In this document: piece by piece, positions 17,821 to 27,583 of the stretch
Layout: the number at the start of each line of letters is the position of its first letter
Numbering within the stretch: the first letter of the stretch is position 1
The notes under the pieces: model-generated
What the model was told of the DNA's origin: nothing
Databases searched by the model: none
Seen by the model: the letters and a program-made list of their open reading frames with translations, nothing else
Assembly (NCBI RefSeq): GCF_013204855.1
Contig: NZ_JABMKZ010000023.1
Location: forward strand, 60,020 to 124,019
Source of the DNA: Paenibacillus alba
GTDB taxonomy: Bacteria; Bacillota; Bacilli; Paenibacillales; NBRC-103111
Direction: 5' to 3'
Length of the DNA stretch: 64,000 bases
Program-made: the position numbers and the translations under genes

Positions 17821-17964
17821 TCGACCACGCCCCACTCACCAACCGCGCCTTTCAAATTGGTATATATAATTATAACTAAATTGGATCTTTTTAATATTCC
17901 AATTTTCCATTATGCTAACTAAAAATCTCATCTATTTTGCACGTTGACAAGGAGAACAAACACA

Positions 17965-18555
17965 ATGAACTTACAGTCTTCTATTCTAGAAGGAACACGT
18001 GTTGCCCTGCTTCCGATGCAGGAATCGCATATCATCAGCTTGACCGAGGCTGCCGCTGATCCGAGAATCTGGGCCCATATGACGCCGCTGCTTCGCTCTG
18101 AGGATGTTGAACGCTTTGTCCAGCAAGCGCTGGAGGAACAGCAAAATGGACTTGGCATTCCTTACAGCGTCTACGACAAGCATACGGACACTTTTGTTGG
18201 CAGCACGCGTTTGTTCGATATTTCCATCCCGCATCGGAATTTAGAGATTGGACATACCTGGTATAACCCCCTTGTTTGGCGGACTCGCGTCAATACGGAA
18301 TGCAAATATTTGTTGCTCCGCCACTGCTTTGAAACGTTGAACCAGCTGCGTGTGCAAATTAAAACGGACCTGCGGAACGAACGCTCACAAACCGCCATTG
18401 CCAGACTCGGAGCGCAAAAAGAGGGGATTCTCCGGCAGCATCGCGTGCTTCATGACGGCTATATCCGCGACACTGTTATGTTTAGTATCCTCGATAAAGA
18501 ATGGCCGGATGTGAAGCAGCGTTTGGAAGGATTTTTGAATCAAGTCAGAGTGTAA
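17965..18555 (+). CDS. GNAT N-acetyltransferase, RimJ/RimL type
   Basis: A 196-residue acetyltransferase. ATG 17965 is preceded by AAGGAG; the upstream in-frame TTG lies within that site region. It begins LEGTRVALLPMQESHI, typical of RimJ/L relatives. It has the beta-bulge segment LEIGHTWYNPLVWRTRVN, the acetyl-CoA-side helix LLLRHCFETL, and the terminal DLRNERSQTAIARLGAQKEG motif with the conserved Asn. Such enzymes acetylate protein N-termini or small amines; the substrate cannot be told. It stands alone between the repeat block and the aminotransferase. Confidence 0.85.
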   Translation: MNLQSSILEGTRVALLPMQESHIISLTEAAADPRIWAHMTPLLRSEDVERFVQQALEEQQNGLGIPYSVYDKHTDTFVGSTRLFDISIPHRNLEIGHTWYNPLVWRTRVNTECKYLLLRHCFETLNQLRVQIKTDLRNERSQTAIARLGAQKEGILRQHRVLHDGYIRDTVMFSILDKEWPDVKQRLEGFLNQVRV

Positions 18556-18670
18556 GTGCAAGTGGCCAACCATCCAGAAAAAAATTGCTTCGCGCAGTGA
18601 CGTACACCTATGAAAGTGGTATAATAACTGCAAAAAATGAATAGCTCACTGGAAGGAATGACCCACTCTT

Positions 18671-19981
18671 ATGAATCCTCTGGCACGACAGTTAAACGAG
18701 ACCCTGGAACGTGAAAATTCTCACGTGCATGACATGCTTTCTGCATTAGGTAAATCGATTTACTTCCCGAAAGAAGGCATTCTCAGCCAATCGGCTGAAG
18801 CAAAAGCGAAGGCCAAGAAATTCAATGCTACTATCGGTATTGCGATCGAAAATGGTCAGCCCATGCATCTGAAGGTCATTCAAGACACATTATCCACCTA
18901 TGCTCCAAAAGATATATATGAATACGCTCCGCCTGCTGGTAAACCAGAACTCCGTACGGCATGGCGCAAAAAAATGCTTGAAGAAAACCCTGATATCGGC
19001 AGCAAGCTTATCGGCAACCCGATTGTCACGAATGCGTTGACGCATGGTCTGAGTATTGCGGCTGACTTGTTCGCCGATGTTGGTGACGCTGTTATTATCC
19101 CTGATAAAAACTGGGAAAATTATGAGCTGACTTTCGAAATCCGTCGCGGTGCGCAAATCGTGAACTATCCGCTTTATAACGACAACATGCGGTTTAATGC
19201 AGAAGGCCTGCGCGAAGCTCTGCTAGCTCAGAAATCCAAAGGCAAAGCGATCGTAGTCCTGAACTTCCCGAACAACCCAACTGGCTACACGCCTGATGCG
19301 CAGGAAGGCAGAGAAATTACAGCTGCAATCCAAGATGCGGCTGAAGCTGGCATCAATGTGGTCGTCCTTACTGACGATGCATACTTTGGTCTTTTCTTTG
19401 AAGGCTCCCTGCACGAGTCCTTGTTCGGACAATTGGCCGATCTTCACCCGCGTGTGCTCGCTGTCAAAATCGACGGAGCTACCAAAGAAGAGTACGTATG
19501 GGGCTTCCGCGTTGGCTTCATCACATATGCAGGCCAAAGCGAGGCTCTGCTTTCGGCTCTCGAGCAAAAAACGATGGGCATCATTCGGGCGACCATTTCC
19601 AGCGGTCCTCACCCATCGCAAACATTCGTCCTTCATGCGTTGAACTCGCCGGAGTTCGCTCAGCAGAAGCAAGAGAAATATGAAATCATGAAAGGCCGCG
19701 CCAACCGTACCAAGTCCATTCTGGACAGCGGCAAGTTCGATGAGGCATGGGGTTACTATCCTTTCAACTCCGGCTATTTCATGTGCTTGAAGCTCAAAAC
19801 CGTTGATGCCGAAGCCTTGCGCGTACACTTGCTGAATCAACATGGTGTAGGTACGATCGCACTAGGAGCGACTGATCTGCGCGTAGCTTTCTCTTGTATC
19901 GAAGAAGGCAACCTTGAAGAGCTGTTCAACCTTATTTATCAAAGCGTTAAAGAAATAGAAACAGTTGCTGCAAGCAAGTAG
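18671..19981 (+). CDS. PLP-dependent class I/II aminotransferase
   Basis: A 436-residue cytoplasmic fold-type-I enzyme. Visible features are the substrate loop EYAPPAGKPELR, the cofactor segment VVLNFPNNPTGYTP (Asn-Pro-x-Gly), the PLP ring Asp in VVLTDDAYFGLFFEG, the Schiff-base lysine probably in KIDGATKEEYVWGFRVGF, and the final RVAFSCIEEGNLEEL. The sequence is longer at the N-terminus than aspartate aminotransferases. The donor and acceptor cannot be assigned. It is followed by a terminator shared with the SLH protein gene. Confidence 0.85.
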   Translation: MNPLARQLNETLERENSHVHDMLSALGKSIYFPKEGILSQSAEAKAKAKKFNATIGIAIENGQPMHLKVIQDTLSTYAPKDIYEYAPPAGKPELRTAWRKKMLEENPDIGSKLIGNPIVTNALTHGLSIAADLFADVGDAVIIPDKNWENYELTFEIRRGAQIVNYPLYNDNMRFNAEGLREALLAQKSKGKAIVVLNFPNNPTGYTPDAQEGREITAAIQDAAEAGINVVVLTDDAYFGLFFEGSLHESLFGQLADLHPRVLAVKIDGATKEEYVWGFRVGFITYAGQSEALLSALEQKTMGIIRATISSGPHPSQTFVLHALNSPEFAQQKQEKYEIMKGRANRTKSILDSGKFDEAWGYYPFNSGYFMCLKLKTVDAEALRVHLLNQHGVGTIALGATDLRVAFSCIEEGNLEELFNLIYQSVKEIETVAASK

Positions 19982-19995
19982 CTAATCGCCTGAAG

Positions 19996-20045
19996 AAAAA
20001 GAAGCCTCCAAAACCACTTCTGTGGAGTTGGAGGCTTCTTTCCTT
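19996..20045. terminator. Bidirectional terminator
   Basis: AAGAAGCCTCCAA pairs with TTGGAGGCTTCTT around a 16-base loop, flanked by A and T runs, between the convergent aminotransferase and SLH-protein genes. Confidence 0.88.
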
Positions 20046-20048
20046 TCA

Positions 20049-23000
20049 TTACTTCGCTGCATCCGGATAAACATCAACGGATATCATTTTCCCATTTGCC
20101 GTAATCATCGTGGCCGTAAAGGAAACAACTTCCACATTCGATCCATCTACCGCAGATTTGGCCGCCACATAGATGTACTTGGCATCGCCGCGGTTCAATT
20201 GAATTGGATTCAATGTCGGATTAGCATTGGGAACGGTGGCAAATACCCAATCGGTTGGATCTGTTCCTGCTGGGACTGGGGTCACTGCGTTCGTTTGATT
20301 ATTCATATTGTTGACCCCTGAAATATTAGATTCAATAGCCAGATAACCTGAGCCTGGCACGATATTATCAGAAGCCCATCTTATATTGCTAATGAAGGTT
20401 TGGATGCCGAATACAGGCGCAACTCGGATGACTGAGCTATTTTTAAACGTGTTATTCCCATATTGATCTGTCAGCGTGATATTGCTAAACGTCTGCTTCT
20501 GATTGAGTCTTCCTGTATCGTTCCCTGTAAAAATATTGACGCCGGCTTTCAATTGCGATAACCAAATGATTCTTGGTTTGCCATTAAAGGTAGCCGTCAG
20601 GGAACTCGCAAACAAAGCTTCTTCCTTAATCGCAATGTTATCCATTAAAGAATACTTAACTCCCGTGTAATTGGAAGGCTTGAAAAGTACCGCAATGCTT
20701 GTTGTACCCACATCTTTACCGCGAATGGCGTATCCGTCAAAATCTTTGGCTACAGCGCCATCCGCTTTCGTTTTATTCACAACCGCTGTCGCTTGCATAT
20801 TGGAAGAAGTAACAGCTTTCACATGATTGTTAGGGATTTGTACAACATTTCCACCCGAATCCTTCGCTGTAATTACAATTTTCCCAGCAAAGAGATTTTC
20901 CAAGGCATAGCCTTCGGTCGAATAGACACCTTTGACAACTGTCGATGCTCCCCCTTGCAGAATCCCGCCGATTTTATCTACGGCATAAATGCCATTGGCA
21001 AAAGGTGTGACCGCATAGGTAAGATTATCGGATTCCTTCGCTTTAATCAGTTGGGTCGAACTGATTGCTGTTGACAACAAGGATGCATTCCCAGCAGCAA
21101 CTGCTGCTCTGTCGCCTTTGAACAATTGAGCTGTGAGCTGGTAGCTGCCTTCGTTGTTATCGCCCATATTAGCGGTGAACAACAAATCCTTGTCGCGATA
21201 ACTGCCAATTTCAGTCGCTCCTGGGTTGTAAGCATCACGTGTTGCATCTACGCCGTCAAGAATCAACGTTTTATTGGTTGTCGTATTTAAAATGGCTGTG
21301 TTATTTGGCGTGCCGTCGGCTTTCCATGTAAAGCCGCCTTTGGAGAAGTAAACGGCATCCGTTACAGAACCCGAAGTTTGATTAAACGTCAACTGCACCG
21401 TGTATCCTGTGTAATCTCTATCGAATTCTTCACCGTATTGGTCCCTGTATTTCAATCGGAATATGTTTTCAGTTTTGCTATCGGTTAAATCAATCGAAGG
21501 CAGCATCTTCACTTTCGGAACGACCGAAAGGAATACGGTATTCGGATAACGTTTAGCTACAATGCTGGTACGAGCGGTCGTGCTTTTCCCACTTGGCGTT
21601 ACCTTCGCTGACACTGTCAGTTGGCCGCTTCCTCTCTCCGGAACTAGTTTGAGATCAGAGATGCGAATCTTGCCGCGATTTGCGCCACTCTTTTCAATCC
21701 CGCCCACCACTTTACCGGCAGCATCCTTCGCACCTACCGTCACAGAGCTGACACCATAGCTATAGATCAGGATTTTGTCCGCGTTATTCACAATTTCATC
21801 GGTATTAAGCAGGTTCCCAGCCTTATCCTTTACCGTGATTGGAAGATAGACATCCTCGTCACCAATGGCAATTGTATTCGGGAAGGCCCCTAAAATAACC
21901 TCATAAGGAACTTTTGCCATCGCTACCTTCAGCGTCTTAGAAGCCGGGGAACCCGATAAAGCGGCCGAAAGTGAAACCGTCACTTCCTGATCGCTGAATA
22001 AGGTAAGGTTCGAAGCGGCTTTAAGCTTCAGTTCAGGAATACCGTCTCCGGTTTCATCGGCTACGAAGCCAAAGCCTTGCGGAGGTGACGTCGCCGTAGT
22101 ATCAATAACGCCTGAACCATTCGTATAGGCCATTGCATAAGTCTTCAATACATTCAAATCCGTGACTTGAAAGCCATACTGGTCAAAAGCTTTGAAAGGA
22201 ATCGTTGCGGTATCGCCCGCTTCCAGGCTCGTCTTGCCATTGGCGTACGCGATATCCCCTAATTCCACCTTGGCAACGGACTGAGGATCACCAACTGTAA
22301 ACGTTTTCGTGATCTGTGGCGTATACTCTGGCGCATTGATGCCAACGTAGAAGGTTTGATTTCTGGCTAGCTTATTTGCATAAACAGCACTTGCAACATC
22401 AATCGTTAAGGATTGACTATCACCGGCAGCAATCACATCAAGCTCTGGGCTCGTATACATACTGAAACGCGTCGCATTGATGTCGGATACTTCGTTGTAT
22501 TGATTCGTCGCTTTAAAGCCAATTTTGATTTTACCTTGAGCAACCGTATCCGATGCGGTTGTAAACGCAATTTTGCTGATTTTCTCATCGGTAACAGCCA
22601 CATCAGCAGTCCCTTTATCGACCGTCAAGCCACCGTCTTTGACAGCTTCGAGCTTAACGGTGTACGTGTTCTCCGTCATTTTGGCATCAAGGGTAATCGT
22701 AACTTCGTTCTTGTTGGTATTCCATTTCTGTGCACCTGTTGCCACAGAGCCCGTGAGTCCGCCGCGCAACACCGAAACGGTTAATTTCGTTGTGTCTGCA
22801 ATCGAACCGTTTAATTTCACGAGCAGCGTTTTGGCGCCTGTTGCTTTGAACTCGGCGACGGAAACTTTGGTTATCGTAATAACCGGTCCATTCGTTAAAA
22901 TAAGCTGATATCCGGTATACGCGGCATTCACCAGCAGCTCTCGATTCGCGGCTATCGTGAAATCCTTCACACTAGCAATGAAGCCTGCTTTGATAGCGGC

Positions 23001-23678
23001 AGCAATGTTGCCTTTGGCCCAATCCGAGACGGTACCCGTCACCGCGGCATTGACATCAGGCTGAAGCTTAAATACACGTGCAAAGACTGCAGCCACTTGT
23101 TCAATGCTTACGACACCGGCTGGATGAAACTGATCCGCTGATATGCCATCCATGAAGCCGGCTTTGGCTACGGCACCAATATAGCCGGTTGCCCAGCTTG
23201 CGCCTTCCAAATCGGTGTAAACGGCACTGGCTGCTTTATCTTCCGCAAGTCCGCTCAATACGACGATGATCTTCGCCAATTGCGCGCGTGTCATCTCTTT
23301 ATCAAGCCCTGCTGCTCCTGTTTCATCAATCCCGTCCAAAATGCCTTTGGCTTTCAAAGCAGCAAATTTGGCTTGTGCATCCAAGGGTGCTGCGCTTGGG
23401 CTGGGAGATGGCGCTGCCGGCTTAGCTGTTGGGCTAGGCGATGGTGAAACCGCAGGTGTTGCTGCCGGACTTGGGGCTGGACTCGCCGCTGGCGATGGAG
23501 CCGGACTCGTTGCCGGAGAAGGACTCGGGCTTGCCGCTGGGGTTGCGCTAGGCGATGGGGGTGATGTCACCGTTGGTGCTGCATCTGCATCCACATATTG
23601 GAAGGATGCTATCATCGTAAACATCATAGCCATGATAAGTACGATCGATAACTTTTTCTTCATAACGAATCGTTTCAT
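20049..23678 (-). CDS. SLH-domain surface protein (S-layer-like), 1209 residues
   Basis: Secreted cell-wall protein. ATG 23678 follows GGAGGGAGG. Residues 1-33 are a signal peptide (KKKLSIVLIMAMMFTMIAS). Residues about 35-98 are a Pro/Ser/Ala/Thr linker. Three SLH domains follow at about 100-275 (FAALKAKGILDGIDETG; TGYIGAVAKAGFMDGIS; GNIAAAIKAGFIASVKD); these bind pyruvylated wall polymer. The remaining 900 residues are beta-rich and probably a string of Ig-like domains (for example TNEKISKIAFTT-like and DQYGEEFDRDYTGY stretches). The linker before the SLH domains is an unusual place. Size and architecture fit an S-layer or large surface protein; whether it forms the lattice is unknown. A CRE-like site lies 63 bases upstream of the start. 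Confidence 0.88.
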   Translation of the reverse strand: MKRFVMKKKLSIVLIMAMMFTMIASFQYVDADAAPTVTSPPSPSATPAASPSPSPATSPAPSPAASPAPSPAATPAVSPSPSPTAKPAAPSPSPSAAPLDAQAKFAALKAKGILDGIDETGAAGLDKEMTRAQLAKIIVVLSGLAEDKAASAVYTDLEGASWATGYIGAVAKAGFMDGISADQFHPAGVVSIEQVAAVFARVFKLQPDVNAAVTGTVSDWAKGNIAAAIKAGFIASVKDFTIAANRELLVNAAYTGYQLILTNGPVITITKVSVAEFKATGAKTLLVKLNGSIADTTKLTVSVLRGGLTGSVATGAQKWNTNKNEVTITLDAKMTENTYTVKLEAVKDGGLTVDKGTADVAVTDEKISKIAFTTASDTVAQGKIKIGFKATNQYNEVSDINATRFSMYTSPELDVIAAGDSQSLTIDVASAVYANKLARNQTFYVGINAPEYTPQITKTFTVGDPQSVAKVELGDIAYANGKTSLEAGDTATIPFKAFDQYGFQVTDLNVLKTYAMAYTNGSGVIDTTATSPPQGFGFVADETGDGIPELKLKAASNLTLFSDQEVTVSLSAALSGSPASKTLKVAMAKVPYEVILGAFPNTIAIGDEDVYLPITVKDKAGNLLNTDEIVNNADKILIYSYGVSSVTVGAKDAAGKVVGGIEKSGANRGKIRISDLKLVPERGSGQLTVSAKVTPSGKSTTARTSIVAKRYPNTVFLSVVPKVKMLPSIDLTDSKTENIFRLKYRDQYGEEFDRDYTGYTVQLTFNQTSGSVTDAVYFSKGGFTWKADGTPNNTAILNTTTNKTLILDGVDATRDAYNPGATEIGSYRDKDLLFTANMGDNNEGSYQLTAQLFKGDRAAVAAGNASLLSTAISSTQLIKAKESDNLTYAVTPFANGIYAVDKIGGILQGGASTVVKGVYSTEGYALENLFAGKIVITAKDSGGNVVQIPNNHVKAVTSSNMQATAVVNKTKADGAVAKDFDGYAIRGKDVGTTSIAVLFKPSNYTGVKYSLMDNIAIKEEALFASSLTATFNGKPRIIWLSQLKAGVNIFTGNDTGRLNQKQTFSNITLTDQYGNNTFKNSSVIRVAPVFGIQTFISNIRWASDNIVPGSGYLAIESNISGVNNMNNQTNAVTPVPAGTDPTDWVFATVPNANPTLNPIQLNRGDAKYIYVAAKSAVDGSNVEVVSFTATMITANGKMISVDVYPDAAK

Positions 23679-23740
23679 ATTTTCCTCCCTCCATACTTAC
23701 AAAACTAAACAATTCCTTTTTGCCCCTTAGCTTCTACCTT

Positions 23741-23754
23741 TGCAAGCGCTTTCT
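23741..23754. promoter_or_regulatory. CRE-like site upstream of the SLH gene
   Basis: TGCAAGCGCTTTCT matches the CcpA consensus TGWAANCGNTNWCA at 12 of 14 positions and lies 63 bases before the SLH protein start. Function inferred from sequence only. Confidence 0.45.
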
Positions 23755-23770
23755 AATTCGAGAGCCTCCT

Positions 23771-23809
23771 TCCTCTCTCTTTTCCAAATCATAGATTATC
23801 GGAGAGAGG
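23771..23809. other. Inverted repeat between GH105-like gene and SLH gene
   Basis: CCTCTCTC (about 23772) pairs with GAGAGAGG (about 23802) over a 21-base loop. It lies between the end of the glycoside hydrolase operon and the SLH gene. No T run follows on the minus strand, so an operator or mRNA leader stem is as likely as a terminator. Confidence 0.4.
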
Positions 23810-23887
23810 ACAACATACTAGTTATTTATGTGGATATTAAACAAACTTAAGGTGCTCCACTTTTTTCACAATGTCTCAGCTCGATTA

Positions 23888-24958
23888 TTATGCTTCTATT
23901 TTACAGGCCTCTACCATCAGCAGAAGCGTCATAGATTGACCGTAAGGCATCGGGCATTGCTTAATATTGCGGTAATAGTCAAGATCATCCTTCAAGCCTG
24001 TACCATAAGAAACCCCATGGACAATGCCATCAGCATCAATTTTCCCCTTCACACCTTCAAGCGCCTTTAGACCAACAGCCTTATACTTCGGGTCCAGAAA
24101 ACCTTGCCGCACAGCCTTCAAAATGCCGTAGGCAAACGCCGACGACGCTGAAGTTTCCAAATACGAATCCGGTTTGTCAAGCAGCGTATGCCATAGACCG
24201 CTCTCATGCTGCAGCAAAGACAAGGTGTGAACCTGTCGTTCCAAGGAGGAAATCAGGAATTGGCTGATTCCCGCCGGCAGCGAGGCGATTGCCAAATAAT
24301 CAACAAGCCCAGCTGTATACCAGGAATTCCCTCGTGCCCATAGCGCTTGCGCAAAGTGATGGTGACCGATGAAAGTCCAGCCATGAAAAAACAAGCCTGT
24401 CTTCACATCCGTTAAATATTTCAGGTGAATCATGAACTGGCGAATGCTCTCCTGTGTGTAAACATCATTGTTCAAAAGTTCACCCATCCGAGCCACAAAC
24501 AACACCGTCATATACAGCGTGTCATCCCACAGCTGACCTTCGTTCAGATTCCTTGTTACAACGTGCTGAAGGCCGCCTTCAGCCGTTCTGGGCATCTCTT
24601 CCATCACATACGTTACCCATTCTTGACATAGCTCCAGATACTGAGGATTTCCCGTTTCTTCAGCCAAATAACTCAGCGTCAGCATAGGGCACATCGTATT
24701 GACATTTTTTTCAGGCAAGCCTTCGGAAATTCGTCGATCAAACCACTGTATCAATTCGTCTCTGATCTCTTGCTTGCCTGTCTCTTTATAATACGAATAT
24801 AAGGCAAATAGCCCGACACCTTGCGGCCATTCCCAATTCTCCATCGATACAATGCCAATGGCGACCTTCTCTTGGAACATCGGTTTCAGCTCTTTCATTT
24901 GTCGAATGAGCTTCGCAATGATATCTTCATACGCATATATCGCTGTTGATTTAGCCAT
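23888..24958 (-). CDS. GH88/GH105-type unsaturated glucuronyl/rhamnogalacturonyl hydrolase
   Basis: A 356-residue cytoplasmic (no signal peptide) six-hairpin glycosidase. I chose ATG 24958 (MAKSTAIYAYEDIIAKLIRQ), 11 bases after AAGGAG; the frame remains open into the upstream gene. Family features are MENWEWPQGVGLFALYSYYK near the start, the central FIGHHHFAQALWARGNSWYT with the Arg-Gly-Asn motif, and the end GTGLKDDLDYYRNIKQCPMP. Relatives YteR and YesR remove the 4,5-unsaturated sugar that a lyase leaves on rhamnogalacturonan or similar oligosaccharides. It is the last gene of a five-gene glycan operon, 8 bases after the beta-helix gene. Confidence 0.88.
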   Translation of the reverse strand: MAKSTAIYAYEDIIAKLIRQMKELKPMFQEKVAIGIVSMENWEWPQGVGLFALYSYYKETGKQEIRDELIQWFDRRISEGLPEKNVNTMCPMLTLSYLAEETGNPQYLELCQEWVTYVMEEMPRTAEGGLQHVVTRNLNEGQLWDDTLYMTVLFVARMGELLNNDVYTQESIRQFMIHLKYLTDVKTGLFFHGWTFIGHHHFAQALWARGNSWYTAGLVDYLAIASLPAGISQFLISSLERQVHTLSLLQHESGLWHTLLDKPDSYLETSASSAFAYGILKAVRQGFLDPKYKAVGLKALEGVKGKIDADGIVHGVSYGTGLKDDLDYYRNIKQCPMPYGQSMTLLLMVEACKIEA

Positions 24959-24966
24959 AAATTCGC

Positions 24967-27579
24967 TCACTCCTTTTCCGAAATATTCGCCACTGCCTGT
25001 GCCCCCAGACGATCCTGCAGCTGCTGAAGGTATAAACTTCGGGGATTTACATGCGTTCCAAAGCTTTCCCAAAAGGCTTCTTTACGTACACGCTTGTCGT
25101 AAGCGTTAGGCAAAATGGCATTGCCTTTCGTTCCTACATGCCCAATGGCATAGTTCTGCGCGGTTGGCGGACTTTGACATACGAGTTCATTTTCCGTATT
25201 CCAAGCGACATAATTAGCTCCTGACCATCCATGCCCGCTCCCGAGCCAGCCACGGTCTTGAATATGGATACGCCCATTCACATTGTCGTACAAACAGCCC
25301 ACAGACCAACGATGATGCGGCTCGCTCGTGTTATAGTCCTTGCGGGATTCACAATCCAGGAACACATTCGGTCCAGCAACCCTGGCATCCACGGCAAAAG
25401 CATGTCTCGCTGTTTCCGTATACGTACGTTGAACCAGCGTTAATTCACCCATCAGATGAACCGAGTAACGTCGGCCTCCGGTAATAACGCTAATGAAATC
25501 ATAGGCAGCGCAATCCTGAATGGTAATCCATTTGGTATTGGTCCCCACTTGCACGAGCGCATGCTGGAGATGATAGCTGGTGATATTTCGTATCCAGGCA
25601 TTTTGGACATGGTCCATGTAAATACCGTTAATGGCATGCTGCTCATCAGCCAAATATGCGGCTGGCCCCTCATTGCCGTCGATTCTCGTATCCGTGATGC
25701 TCGGATCATACTCGACATCTATTCGCAAATTTTCTACACCCACTTGTTCAATGCGCTGGGAATCCTCATATTTCATGATCGCTCCGCCGCCCCATCGTGT
25801 CTCGATGGCATTCGCCAAGGGAGCATCCACCGTGAGGCAATTTCCGGCAATTTGCGTGATCATTCGATCAAATTCAAGCTGAAAAGGCGGCCATTGGACG
25901 GTTCCCCCAGCCACGGGACGCAGGCGAATAGCATCCATGCCAATGGCATGAATCCAGCGGGCATTCCCATAACGGAACACCTTCACGGTATCGCCTACGG
26001 CAAATGCCGAAGCATCCTCAACATGGAACGAGCAAGCTCCCGAAGGGACGTATAGATCCGTCACAGCTGTTAAAGTGTGTGCCAGCAGCGTTGAATCTGG
26101 AGCTCCTGAGATTTGGATCAGATCTCGCTGAAGCGTGCCGGTCGCATAGAGCAGCGTGCCATCTGTACCCTCGCCTTCGCCTCGCAGAACAATGCCGCTT
26201 GATCGCAGATGAAGCGCTCCGCTTATCGGATACGTCCCTTTTCTCAGCACAATCGCTCCTCGCAACCCATCCTCGAGCTGCGGCAGTGCTGATAGCAAAT
26301 CTATCGCTTGCTGAATATGCTGCGTATTATCCCCGGTCACGGGCTCCAGATAGATCATCGGCTTTGCCTCCGGCAGCTTGACGCCCCCTCCGCCATAACC
26401 ACTGCTCGAGAAATCCAGGATGCGATTCCCTTTGTAGTCAGGGACGTACGTCAGCTTGCCATCCTCCGCCAAATAGACAATCTGGCTTGCCTGCTCCCTA
26501 GAGACCTGCGGGTCGTGAACGGTAAAGTAAAACACGTCATAATAGGTTTTGGCCTCCGCTGCTTCTCCCTTTATGCAGCATTCAACATGAATTTCATAGC
26601 TCCCTGGCTGAGCATATCCGGGCAGAACAAAGCCCCGTTCTTGATTGGCTTCCAGCTCCTGATCCGGAAGGCTGAAGACAATTGAACCTTCCGAAGCGGT
26701 GACCAAAGAAACCCTTGCCGTCGCAGCGAATGCAGGGTTTATGAATAACTGAGGATAGCTGCTGCCCGCTTCAAGCATAGCCGGTTGACCGATTTCCATC
26801 TGCATGGCTGGATGCTCCAGCCGAATGTCTGCTATGCATTCGGCTGGATCGTAGCTGTCAATAAAGAGGCTGGTCACTTGGGTGACCCCACATAAAGTGA
26901 CGCTGCCATGGATTTGCGCAATTCCTGATCTATGAACGGTCAGCTCTCCACTCGCATCAATGGAAGCTACTTCTGAGCTGCTGCTTGTGAGCAAGATTTG
27001 TGCCGTCGTTAAATCCGCCGGCCGGCCATCTGTCAGCACCCCTTGCAAAGCAAAGCTCGCCTTGCTCGATACTTGCAAAGAGAGCGTATCCTCTCGGGCA
27101 AAAGAACCCCGAGCTGTTTCCGTGAACATGACTTGCTTCAATAAGGCTCCCGAAGGAATGGAGGGCTGGTCATAGACACCTATTTCGATCAATTGAAAAT
27201 CACGATCTGGATCAAACAATTCCACCTCAAGGGCGACATATCTCCCCGTCACACGGGGAAATACGAGCCTATCTGTGGTGCTGATTCCGCCTTCTTCTGA
27301 CACATCCCGCTGAGCAGCATCAAGCCACGAGCTTCGATCATCGGAATATTGAATGCGATATCCGCTGATAAAACCCGATTTTAATTGCAAAATGATCTGA
27401 TTAAAAGAAACACTTTCGCCCAAATCGACCGTCAGCCACACACGTTTATCATCTTGTCGATCCTTGCCTGTTGGCTGCCAGAACGTATGTTTCTCTCCAT
27501 CGACGGCATAACTGCAAACGGCTTCTCTTGTTTCAGAGCTTCCTATTACCGCTTTATGCAAAGCTAAATTCATTGCCAT
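24967..27579 (-). CDS. Discoidin (F5/8C) plus right-handed beta-helix protein, possible polysaccharide lyase or hydrolase
   Basis: An 870-residue protein. Residues 1-145 are an F5/8 type C (CBM32-like) domain (VDLGESVSFNQIILQLKSG, VTGRYVALEVELFD). Residues about 150-250 look like a bacterial Ig domain and 255-370 like another beta sandwich. From about 415 to 850 a beta-helix of the pectate-lyase-3 type begins with DNTQHIQQAIDLLSALP and LRSSGIVLRGEGEGTDGTLL, then VENLRIDVEYDP, IRNITSYHLQHALV and GPNVFLDCESRKDYNTSEPH. No signal peptide is seen, so it may act inside the cell or leave by another route. The match to any known lyase family is weak and catalytic residues cannot be assigned. ATG 27579 lies 4 bases past the previous stop, with AGGAGG 14 bases upstream. 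Confidence 0.75.
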   Translation of the reverse strand: MAMNLALHKAVIGSSETREAVCSYAVDGEKHTFWQPTGKDRQDDKRVWLTVDLGESVSFNQIILQLKSGFISGYRIQYSDDRSSWLDAAQRDVSEEGGISTTDRLVFPRVTGRYVALEVELFDPDRDFQLIEIGVYDQPSIPSGALLKQVMFTETARGSFAREDTLSLQVSSKASFALQGVLTDGRPADLTTAQILLTSSSSEVASIDASGELTVHRSGIAQIHGSVTLCGVTQVTSLFIDSYDPAECIADIRLEHPAMQMEIGQPAMLEAGSSYPQLFINPAFAATARVSLVTASEGSIVFSLPDQELEANQERGFVLPGYAQPGSYEIHVECCIKGEAAEAKTYYDVFYFTVHDPQVSREQASQIVYLAEDGKLTYVPDYKGNRILDFSSSGYGGGGVKLPEAKPMIYLEPVTGDNTQHIQQAIDLLSALPQLEDGLRGAIVLRKGTYPISGALHLRSSGIVLRGEGEGTDGTLLYATGTLQRDLIQISGAPDSTLLAHTLTAVTDLYVPSGACSFHVEDASAFAVGDTVKVFRYGNARWIHAIGMDAIRLRPVAGGTVQWPPFQLEFDRMITQIAGNCLTVDAPLANAIETRWGGGAIMKYEDSQRIEQVGVENLRIDVEYDPSITDTRIDGNEGPAAYLADEQHAINGIYMDHVQNAWIRNITSYHLQHALVQVGTNTKWITIQDCAAYDFISVITGGRRYSVHLMGELTLVQRTYTETARHAFAVDARVAGPNVFLDCESRKDYNTSEPHHRWSVGCLYDNVNGRIHIQDRGWLGSGHGWSGANYVAWNTENELVCQSPPTAQNYAIGHVGTKGNAILPNAYDKRVRKEAFWESFGTHVNPRSLYLQQLQDRLGAQAVANISEKE

Positions 27580-27583
27580 TGTG

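Larger units (their letters stand above)
17021..17964. other. 944-bp intergenic region filled with degenerate repeats
   Basis: No gene is credible here. The block is almost entirely made of two long direct copies, a pentanucleotide tract and two shorter copies, described as separate entries. The last about 110 bases before the GNAT gene are AT-rich and probably carry its promoter. Confidence 0.8.
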
